Below, piece after piece: positions 1 through 4,421 of a stretch of DNA of 5,853 nt. The stretch spans positions 1 to 5,853 of the forward strand of contig JAFGSL010000239.1 of the NCBI GenBank assembly GCA_016934645.1, in the 5' to 3' direction. Below the pieces are notes generated by a model that was given only the letters and a program-made list of their open reading frames with translations, was not told the origin of the DNA and did not search any database. Within the stretch, counting starts at the first letter, position 1. Each line of letters starts with the position of its first letter. This DNA comes from Anaerolineae bacterium. Lineage in GTDB: Bacteria; Chloroflexota; Anaerolineae; B4-G1; SLSP01. A program made the position numbers and the translations under genes.

Positions 1-249
1 CACTGTCAACTGGGACTGTTTGGCTATCCGGGCCACACTAAAGGGTGGGAGACGGCCAGGATTGCGGAGCGCCCCGTGCCCGAGGGCCTCGAGGATGCCA
101 TCCGTGCCGTGCTGGATGCCGATGGCAAGCTGTCCTGTGCTCGCGCGTGGCAGGTCGCTGCCGAGTTCACCATCCCCAAAATGCTGGTTGCTTATTTCGC
201 CGACCAGATGGGGGTGCACATTGTGCAATGCCAACTAGGGGCATTTTGA
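1..249 (+). CDS. C-terminal part of a conserved-looking protein with HTH-like segment and two CQLG-x-F motifs (partial)
   Basis: An open frame enters from the left edge and ends at TGA 247-249, giving the last 82 residues; the start lies outside the window. I do not recognise a named family. The visible part begins with CQLGLFG (residues 2-8) and ends with CQLGAF at the very C-terminus (77-82), so the same short motif recurs 75 residues apart, as if the protein were a tandem duplication whose last unit is complete. Between them, residues about 46-74 (CARAWQVAAEF, then IPKMLVAYFADQMGVHI) have the spacing of a helix-turn-helix, with alanines and a Gly-Val turn where such folds carry them. A DNA-binding or regulatory role is therefore possible but inferred. 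The Cys in each motif could bind metal or form a disulfide. It sits 21 bases before the CBS-ACT gene in the same direction, so the two are probably co-transcribed. The frame is clearly coding; the function is open. Confidence 0.72.
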   Translation, partial: HCQLGLFGYPGHTKGWETARIAERPVPEGLEDAIRAVLDADGKLSCARAWQVAAEFTIPKMLVAYFADQMGVHIVQCQLGAF

Positions 250-258
250 AAAAAAACT

Positions 259-265
259 GAGGAGG
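259..265 (+). promoter_or_regulatory. Strong Shine-Dalgarno site of the CBS-ACT gene
   Basis: GAGGAGG lies 5 bases before the ATG at 271, preceded by an A-rich stretch (249-256). It is close to ideal and fixes the start of the CBS-ACT gene. It is the strongest ribosome binding site in the left operon. Confidence 0.8.
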
Positions 266-270
266 CGTGT

Positions 271-912
271 ATGTTAGTTAAAGACTGTATGACCACTAAC
301 CCTGTGACGATCACCCCCGATATGCCGGTGGCTGAGGCGTTGAGCTTTATGCGCCAGCATAACGTGCGCCGGTTGCCGATCGTGAATAAGAAACGGAAGC
401 TCGTCGGCATCATCTCCGAGAAAGACCTGCTCTATGCCTCGCCGTCGCCTGCAACCAGCCTCAGCGTCTACGAAGTGGGCTACTTGCTTTCCAAGCTCAA
501 GGTCGAAGAGATTATGACCAAGAAGATCGTCACGGTTGCGCCCGATGCGCTTCTGGAAGAGGCGGCCCGGATCATGGCCGACAGTAAAATCAGCGGCCTT
601 CCGGTTATGGATGGCGATCGCCTGGTGGGCATTATCACGGAGACCGATGTTTTCAAGACCATTCTGGAGATGCTGGGCGCGCGCCAGACCGGTGTGCGCT
701 TGACGCTGCACCTTGTCGATGAACCGGGGGCGCTCAGCCGCATCGCCGGCAGCATTGCCGCGCTCGGCGGTGACATCATTGCCCTGGGCACATTCCACCG
801 CTCGGATGGCGGCGGCGCGATGATGGTCAAAGTCTGCGGGGTTGAGCGCGATGCTCTTGTGAGTGCGATGGAAGCGATTGATGTCACGGTTGCGGATGTT
901 CGTGCGAACTAA
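271..912 (+). CDS. AcuB-like CBS-CBS-ACT domain protein
   Basis: A 213-residue soluble protein. The first CBS domain covers about residues 1-58 (VKDCMTTNPVTI, then LVGIISEKDLL) and the second about 77-133 (VEEIMTKKIVTVAP, then LVGIITETDVFK). An ACT domain follows from about 142 (VRLTLHLVDEPGALSRIAG, then a GGDIIAL strand). Order and length match the AcuB family (B. subtilis AcuB is about 214 residues). CBS pairs usually bind adenine nucleotides (AMP, ATP, SAM) and ACT domains small ligands such as amino acids, so this is probably a cytoplasmic energy or metabolite sensor with no catalytic domain of its own. The name acuB comes from the acetoin utilisation operon; no acetoin genes are visible here, so I give no symbol. 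The start is fixed by the GAGGAGG site at 259-265. It sits between the CQLG-motif protein and a phosphoesterase in one probable operon. Domain assignment is confident; ligand and partner are unknown. Confidence 0.93.
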   Translation: MLVKDCMTTNPVTITPDMPVAEALSFMRQHNVRRLPIVNKKRKLVGIISEKDLLYASPSPATSLSVYEVGYLLSKLKVEEIMTKKIVTVAPDALLEEAARIMADSKISGLPVMDGDRLVGIITETDVFKTILEMLGARQTGVRLTLHLVDEPGALSRIAGSIAALGGDIIALGTFHRSDGGGAMMVKVCGVERDALVSAMEAIDVTVADVRAN

Positions 913-948
913 ACCCGGGCAAACGTCCTGGGCTGGAATGGGATAGAC

Positions 949-1455
949 ATGCAAATGCGTATTGGCCTGATCTCAGATACACACGATGAGGAACATACGC
1001 TTGGCCTGGCCTTGGCGCGCTTCCGCCAGGCGCAGGTGCGGACTGTGCTCCACGCGGGAGATGTGACCGGTGCGTTGACACTCAAGCTGTTTGCGGATTT
1101 CGACGTGTGGATTGCCAGAGGCAATATGGATCACGATCCCAAGTTGGCGCTGGCGGTGGCTGAGTATTTCGGCGCGGAGCGAATGGCCCGCGTTCATGAA
1201 CTCAGTTTCAACGGCGCGCGCATCGCTATGACGCACGGCGATAGCTGGCAGCGTCTCGAGGCTCTGATCCGCGCTCCCGTTGAGGAGGGACAACGCCGCT
1301 ATGTCATTCATGGACACACTCATGCGCCTCACGACGAGACGGTTGGGACCACACGGCTCATCAATCCCGGCGCGATTGGCCGTACGCGGTGGCGTTGCGC
1401 CACCTGTGCGATTTTGGATTTGACCACCGACGATCTTCAGTGGATTGAGTTATAG
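949..1455 (+). CDS. YfcE/MJ0936-type metallophosphoesterase
   Basis: A 168-residue cytoplasmic calcineurin-like phosphoesterase of the small single-domain class. All metal-binding blocks are present: D10-x-H12 in LISDTHD, D38 in LHAGDV, N59 in ARGNMD, H96 in MTHGD, and H123/H125 in HGHTHAP. The NPGAIGRTR segment (139-147) is the usual closing motif. Family members bind two divalent metals and hydrolyse phosphodiester bonds in artificial substrates; the natural substrate is generally unknown. The length is normal (about 160-185 residues). The start is uncertain: ATG at 949 is used here, but ATG at 955 gives the more typical beginning MRIGLISDTH. A weak GGGAT at 940-944 is close to the first ATG and better spaced for the second. 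The neighbouring CBS and cyclic-nucleotide-binding genes make a nucleotide substrate tempting, but that is inference only. Confidence 0.92.
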   Translation: MQMRIGLISDTHDEEHTLGLALARFRQAQVRTVLHAGDVTGALTLKLFADFDVWIARGNMDHDPKLALAVAEYFGAERMARVHELSFNGARIAMTHGDSWQRLEALIRAPVEEGQRRYVIHGHTHAPHDETVGTTRLINPGAIGRTRWRCATCAILDLTTDDLQWIEL

Positions 1456-1476
1456 TTTGGTTTTGGGGGTATACGT

Positions 1477-1968
1477 ATGCACATCCAGGAAAGCAAGCGT
1501 GTTTTAAGACAATCGGGTCTCTTCCGCGACCTCAACGAAATTCACCTTGATTTGGTCTTGATGGTGTGCGAGGAGATTGGCTATCGCGCCGAAGAGTACA
1601 TCTTCCACCAAAACGATCCTGGAGATGCGCTCTACATCGTGGCGCGCGGGCAGGTGGACATCCTTATAGAGTCACAGACGACTCGGAGCGAGCCGATGAT
1701 GGTCACGGGGCTTGGCAACAATGACACCTTCGGCGAGATTCTGCTGGTCGATGAGGGCACCCGTTCGGCTTCGGCACGCTGCCGGGTAGACACACAGCTT
1801 CTCCGCATTTCGCGCGACCGCCTGCTTAAACTCTGCTACGATTATCCCGAAATCGGCTTTCACATCATGCATCGTATCGCGGCGGAGTTGGCGCTCAAGC
1901 TGCGTTCGAGTAACCAGGATATCCGCGAGCAATTGTTCACCGAGACGCCCGTTGCGGAGACAGTTTAA
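1477..1968 (+). CDS. Stand-alone cyclic-nucleotide-binding (CRP-like) domain protein
   Basis: A 163-residue protein that is essentially one CNB domain. Residues 10-30 form the N-terminal helix, with FRDLNEIHLDLVL as commonly seen in this fold. The beta-roll follows (EEYIFHQNDPGDALYIVARGQVDILI, about 39-64). The phosphate-binding cassette FGEILLVDEGTRSASA spans 85-100, with E87 and the Arg-Ser pair R96/S97 that contact ribose and cyclic phosphate in CRP-type domains. The C-terminal helix runs about 127-155 and the chain stops there: no winged helix, kinase, channel or cyclase domain follows. It should bind a cyclic nucleotide, or be a degenerate relative, and act through a partner. GGGGG at 1465-1469 is a modest ribosome binding site 7 bases before the ATG. 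It is last in the plus-strand operon, 21 bases after the phosphoesterase, and faces the glycosyltransferase gene tail to tail. Confidence 0.9.
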   Translation: MHIQESKRVLRQSGLFRDLNEIHLDLVLMVCEEIGYRAEEYIFHQNDPGDALYIVARGQVDILIESQTTRSEPMMVTGLGNNDTFGEILLVDEGTRSASARCRVDTQLLRISRDRLLKLCYDYPEIGFHIMHRIAAELALKLRSSNQDIREQLFTETPVAETV

Positions 1969-1973
1969 GAGCC

Positions 1974-2069
1974 AGACTACAAAAGTCTTAGCACGTATTA
2001 CGCCTTGCCGGATTATTGTTCAGTGCAGATATTTGCTTAATCAGGCGCCTCGAGAGACTTTTGTAGTCT
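1974..2069. repeat. Perfect 15-bp inverted repeat with 66-base spacer at the convergent gene junction
   Basis: The left arm AGACTACAAAAGTCT (1974-1988) is the exact reverse complement of the right arm AGACTTTTGTAGTCT (2055-2069). Each arm is itself a mini-palindrome (AGACT, 5-base loop, AGTCT). The spacer holds further small symmetric pieces: CGTATTACG (1994-2002) and AGGCGCCT (2043-2050). The left arm begins 6 bases after the CNB gene stop. The right arm lies within the last codons of the glycosyltransferase (about residues 488-492), and its stop codon falls in the spacer. It could be a bidirectional transcription end, a dispersed palindromic repeat, or a small non-autonomous element with terminal inverted repeats. 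No long T-run and no obvious target-site duplication flank it, so the class is undecided. Confidence 0.75.
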
Positions 2070-3530
2070 TTGATCGCGTCGCCCTCCAGAGCTTCCCAGA
2101 GCGAGTAACATCGCCACAAGCGGAATTGCCGGCAGGTAAAAACGATCGTGCGTGATTGGTCCCGGCAGCAGCAGCATGTAGACAAGGCTGCCGGTCAGTG
2201 TCAGTAGCAACCACGGTTCGCGCCGCAAGCGCCAGACCCCGCGCCCGCCCATCCACCACACGGCGATGCGCGCGGCGCTCAATCCCCACCATAGCAGCGC
2301 CGCCAGGAGTGGCGGATGCGCGATCCGTTCTGTCCATAGTGCGTGCAGCGCATCTCCCATCGCGCCGCGTTCCAGCGACCACGCCATCCGCGCCCCGATG
2401 TCGGCAACCACACCGGTGCTCTCCCAGTCTTGACCCGTCAGCACGTGGTACCACAGCCGGTGCCCGGGATCGCGCAGGCTTGTCAGGACGCCGCGCAGGT
2501 GGGCGCGCAGATAGCTGAATGGGCGAGCGCGCACGATGTCGCGGGCCATACGTGCAATTTCAGTCTGTCGGCGTTGTTGTTCTGCACATTCTCCCGGTAA
2601 CGGGGCGCGTGTATCCCAATCATAGTGCGTTCCTACTTCAGAAACGAGGCGACGGTAGTAGTATTCCCACGTCTCCGTCCACGGTTCGATGCGTACCCCT
2701 TCGTTCTCGGCCAACGTCGCCACGGCGCTCACCCGCGCCAAGTTCTCCTCAAAGGCTGTGGATAGCATCCACCGGCCTGCTACCACGCGATTTCGCAACA
2801 GCCAGGGGAAAAGCACGACGGCAAGGGCCAGCCAAAAGGCTAGAAACGTGCTGCGTGCTGCGTGCTGCGTGATTTGCCATTTGCCATTCGCCATTCGCCA
2901 TGTCAGCAATCCACCTACGAACAGCGCGAGGAACTGCACGTTGGGTTTGGTGAGCAAGGCGAAGCCCCAAAGCAGTCCGGCGACGGCAGCTTTTCTAGCC
3001 GAGGGATGGCGTAAGCAGCGCGTGGTCATCCACAGAGCCGCCGTCAACAGCGGCATAAGCAGCGCTTCGGAGAGCAGATAGCCGGTATAACGCTGTGTCG
3101 TGCCGTTGCAGGCATAGAGCACGCCCGCCCACAACCCTACCTGCCTGCTGCCGAGATCGCAGCCCAAGCGTATCACCAGCGTCGTCGTTAGGACTTCGAG
3201 TAGCAGGTGCAGGGGCAGTACCCGCGCCGGATCCGCGCCGAGGGGAAGGTAAATACCGGCCACAAACAGGGGATACAACGGTGTGCGTACCGCTGTCGGG
3301 CAAAAGGGCGCTTCCCACCCGATGACGAACCCGCGCCCGGCAAGCACATTCACCGCGAGCAGATGAAAGCCTTCCGCATCCACCGGCTCGATGGGATCGG
3401 TCGGAAAGCGCAACAGCCATGCCGCGCGCACGAACAGCGCCAGCAGGAGTACCCAAACAGCTAAGTTCAGCGTTGTGAATCGTGGTCTATTCGCCGATTC
3501 ACTGATTCGCTGATTCGCCCATTCGCTCAT
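2037..3530 (-). CDS. GT39/ArnT-like polytopic membrane glycosyltransferase
   Basis: A 497-residue integral membrane protein resembling the ArnT/PMT group, which transfers sugars from polyprenyl-phosphate carriers on the outer face of the membrane. The first membrane helix is about 22-41. It is followed by PVDAEGFHLLAVNVLAGRGF (49-68), where D51/E53 match the catalytic acidic loop, then VRTPLYPLFVAGIY (81-94), the family's R-x-P-x-YP block. Further helices lie at about 105-140, 150-170, 180-210, 229-247 and 408-428, with a soluble loop at about 250-400 and a closing helix after HDRFYLPAIP (461-470). Donor and acceptor are unknown. ATG at 3528-3530 overlaps the coaX stop as ATGA, and no Shine-Dalgarno site precedes it, so translation is probably coupled. 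The first 15 or so residues come from an octamer repeat array, residues 211-228 from a heptamer array falling in a loop between helices, and the tail (RLQKS) from the inverted repeat at 2055-2069. Family assignment is good; the exact N-terminus is less certain. Confidence 0.86.
   Translation of the reverse strand: MSEWANQRISESANRPRFTTLNLAVWVLLLALFVRAAWLLRFPTDPIEPVDAEGFHLLAVNVLAGRGFVIGWEAPFCPTAVRTPLYPLFVAGIYLPLGADPARVLPLHLLLEVLTTTLVIRLGCDLGSRQVGLWAGVLYACNGTTQRYTGYLLSEALLMPLLTAALWMTTRCLRHPSARKAAVAGLLWGFALLTKPNVQFLALFVGGLLTWRMANGKWQITQHAARSTFLAFWLALAVVLFPWLLRNRVVAGRWMLSTAFEENLARVSAVATLAENEGVRIEPWTETWEYYYRRLVSEVGTHYDWDTRAPLPGECAEQQRRQTEIARMARDIVRARPFSYLRAHLRGVLTSLRDPGHRLWYHVLTGQDWESTGVVADIGARMAWSLERGAMGDALHALWTERIAHPPLLAALLWWGLSAARIAVWWMGGRGVWRLRREPWLLLTLTGSLVYMLLLPGPITHDRFYLPAIPLVAMLLALGSSGGRRDQRLQKSLEAPD
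2847..2901. repeat. Two adjacent heptamer tandem arrays inside the glycosyltransferase gene
   Basis: CGTGCTG is repeated three times plus a partial unit (2847-2871), followed directly by ATTTGCC twice and ATTCGCC twice plus AT (2872-2901). The 55 bases encode residues about 211-228 of the glycosyltransferase (RMANGKWQITQHAARST), in a loop between two membrane helices. The reading frame stays open. The pattern is like the short tandemly repeated heptanucleotides described in cyanobacteria, here within a coding region. Confidence 0.88.
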
Positions 3531-3535
3531 TCGCC
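3488..3535. repeat. Octamer tandem array across the coaX/glycosyltransferase junction
   Basis: Six 8-base units in a row: TATTCGCC, GATTCACT, GATTCGCT, GATTCGCC, CATTCGCT and CATTCGCC. All share the core ATTCGC or ATTCAC. The last units contain the coaX stop codon (3527-3529) and the glycosyltransferase ATG (3528-3530). On the minus strand the array therefore encodes the last two coaX residues and about the first 15 residues of the downstream protein (rich in S, E, A, N, R). The core ATTCGCC also occurs in the heptamer array at 2886-2899. Confidence 0.88.
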
Positions 3536-4300
3536 GGTTTTGTTACGCAACGCGATCAACCGGATGCCCTCCAGCGTTAGCCATTCGTCCACCGCCGCGA
3601 AACAGTGTGTCATCGGAGCGATCAGCGGTGCCAATCCGCCGGTTGCAATCGCCTGCGCCTGTACGCCCATCTGCTCACAAAAACACGCGATGAGGCTCTG
3701 CACCATCCCTACGTAACCCAGCACGATGCCGGATTGGATCGAATGGACCGTGTTCGTGCCAATCGGACGCGGCGGCGCGTTCAGGCGGATTTGCGGCAAT
3801 TGCGCCGTCCCGCCTGCCAGCGCCGACATCGCCAGATTGATGCCCGGCGCGATGGCGACGCCGAGGAACGTCGCATGCGCATCCACGGCGGTGAACGTCA
3901 TCGCCGTGCCGAAGTCCACCACGATGCACGCGTCGTGGAAGTGGTTGTAAGCGGCGACGGCATCGGAGATCAAGTCGGTGCCCAACTCGGCGGGATTGTC
4001 CACGGCGAAGGTCAAGCCCGTGTCGATAGCAGCGCTGATCATCAACGGCGATACACCGGTCTGCGCCCTGAGCATCTCTTCCATCCGGTCGGTGATCGGC
4101 GGGACGACGCTGCTGATGGCGACATGCTCCAATGCATCCAATGCCACGTCAGCCGTGCGCAGAAAATCGCGGAAGAGCACGCCATACTCGTCGGGCATCT
4201 TATCGCGCACCGTGCGCACGCGCCAATGCTTCAACCACGTCGCGCCATCGTGAATGCCAAAGACAATGTTGGTATTGCCTACATCTACGGCTAAGAGCAT
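3527..4300 (-). CDS. coaX: Type III pantothenate kinase
   Basis: A 257-residue cytoplasmic enzyme that phosphorylates pantothenate with ATP, the first step of coenzyme A synthesis. The ASKHA-fold motifs appear in order: AVDVGNTN (4-11, phosphate loop), SSVVP (63-67), NPAELGTD (102-109, with D109 as the expected catalytic base), VVDFGTAMTF (127-136), AIAPGINLAMSAL (149-161), GTNTVHSIQSG (181-191) and ATGGLAP (219-225). The length is normal for CoaX. One oddity is that the residue after D109 is Leu, where most family members I know have Arg (GADR or GTDR). The start ATG at 4298-4300 is supported by AGGAGG (plus-strand CCTCCT at 4306-4311) 5 bases upstream. It is the first gene of a minus-strand operon and overlaps the glycosyltransferase start by ATGA. 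Its probable promoter lies in the divergent region at 4352-4379. Confidence 0.96.
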   Translation of the reverse strand: MLLAVDVGNTNIVFGIHDGATWLKHWRVRTVRDKMPDEYGVLFRDFLRTADVALDALEHVAISSVVPPITDRMEEMLRAQTGVSPLMISAAIDTGLTFAVDNPAELGTDLISDAVAAYNHFHDACIVVDFGTAMTFTAVDAHATFLGVAIAPGINLAMSALAGGTAQLPQIRLNAPPRPIGTNTVHSIQSGIVLGYVGMVQSLIACFCEQMGVQAQAIATGGLAPLIAPMTHCFAAVDEWLTLEGIRLIALRNKTGE

Positions 4301-4303
4301 AAG

Positions 4304-4311
4304 TTCCTCCT
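4304..4311 (-). promoter_or_regulatory. Shine-Dalgarno site of coaX
   Basis: Read on the minus strand this is AGGAGGAA, with the AGGAGG core 5 bases before the coaX ATG. It is nearly consensus and supports 4300 as the start. Confidence 0.8.
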
Positions 4312-4326
4312 GATCAACGTTGGTCC

Positions 4327-4342
4327 GATTGTTGGATTGTTA
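4327..4342. repeat. Two-copy octamer direct repeat in the coaX leader
   Basis: GATTGTTG followed directly by GATTGTTA, matching at 7 of 8 positions. It lies between the probable coaX transcription start and its ribosome binding site. It is too short to assign a role. Confidence 0.5.
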
Positions 4343-4351
4343 TGCTTATGA

Positions 4352-4379
4352 GTTATAGTCAACCTTGCGTAGGTTGCAA
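4352..4379 (-). promoter_or_regulatory. Candidate coaX promoter
   Basis: On the minus strand, TTGCAA (4374-4379) is followed after 16 bases by TATAAC (4352-4357). That is 4 of 6 and 5 of 6 matches to sigma-70-type boxes. Transcription would start near 4345, giving a leader of about 45 bases that contains the Shine-Dalgarno site. A second choice is TTGACT (4357-4362) with a poorer -10. The candidate overlaps the left arm of the 9-bp inverted repeat (4361-4369), so the two divergent promoters could share control. Confidence 0.4.
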
Positions 4380-4397
4380 ATTGAACTTCGCAAGGTT
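4361..4397. repeat. Perfect 9-bp inverted repeat in the divergent promoter region
   Basis: AACCTTGCG (4361-4369) and CGCAAGGTT (4389-4397) are exact reverse complements separated by 19 bases. The right arm covers the expected -35 position of the plus-strand promoter and runs into five Ts (4396-4400). The left arm lies between the two boxes of the candidate coaX promoter. It could be an operator for a dimeric regulator acting on both directions. As RNA it could instead form a hairpin with a T-run that stops plus-strand read-through. Confidence 0.65.
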
Positions 4398-4414
4398 TTT
4401 GAAAGTGGTATAAT
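4387..4414 (+). promoter_or_regulatory. Extended -10 promoter of the UPF0104 gene, probably giving a leaderless transcript
   Basis: TGGTATAAT (4406-4414) is a perfect extended -10 element (TGn plus TATAAT). A weak -35, TTCGCA (4387-4392), lies 16 bases upstream. Only seven bases separate the -10 box from the ATG at 4422, so the predicted RNA start falls on or next to the start codon. No Shine-Dalgarno sequence precedes that ATG, which fits leaderless translation. Confidence 0.72.
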
Positions 4415-4421
4415 AGCGTCT

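Noticed and set aside
274..954. Long open frame (226 codons) on the minus strand across the CBS-ACT gene
   Set aside because: It is antisense to a gene with clear CBS and ACT motifs. Its own translation is Arg/His-rich without any recognisable motif, and no ribosome binding site precedes it.
1477..1968. CRP/FNR transcription factor
   Set aside because: The protein ends after the CNB domain; there is no C-terminal winged helix and no frameshifted continuation before the convergent gene.
1974..2069. Classic Rho-independent terminator
   Set aside because: The arms are AT-rich, the loop is 66 bases, and no T-run follows on either strand. A boundary role stays possible, but not the standard form.
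2156..2518. Plus-strand open frames inside the glycosyltransferase gene
   Set aside because: The translations are Arg/Ser/Pro-rich with no domain, while the minus strand encodes a continuous polytopic membrane protein with GT39-type motifs.
2847..3535. CRISPR-like repeats
   Set aside because: The units are 7-8 bases and directly adjacent, with no unique spacers, so they are simple tandem arrays and not CRISPR.
3605..4294. Open frame of 229 codons on the plus strand across coaX
   Set aside because: It overlaps all the conserved coaX motifs in antisense, its product is low-complexity Arg/His-rich, and its start is unsupported; it is a shadow of GC-biased codon use.
4365..4421. Upstream TTG start extending the UPF0104 protein by 19 residues
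   Set aside because: The extended -10 box lies inside this stretch, so the RNA would start after the TTG. There is no ribosome binding site, and the extension adds charged residues before a typical MKKRS membrane-protein start.
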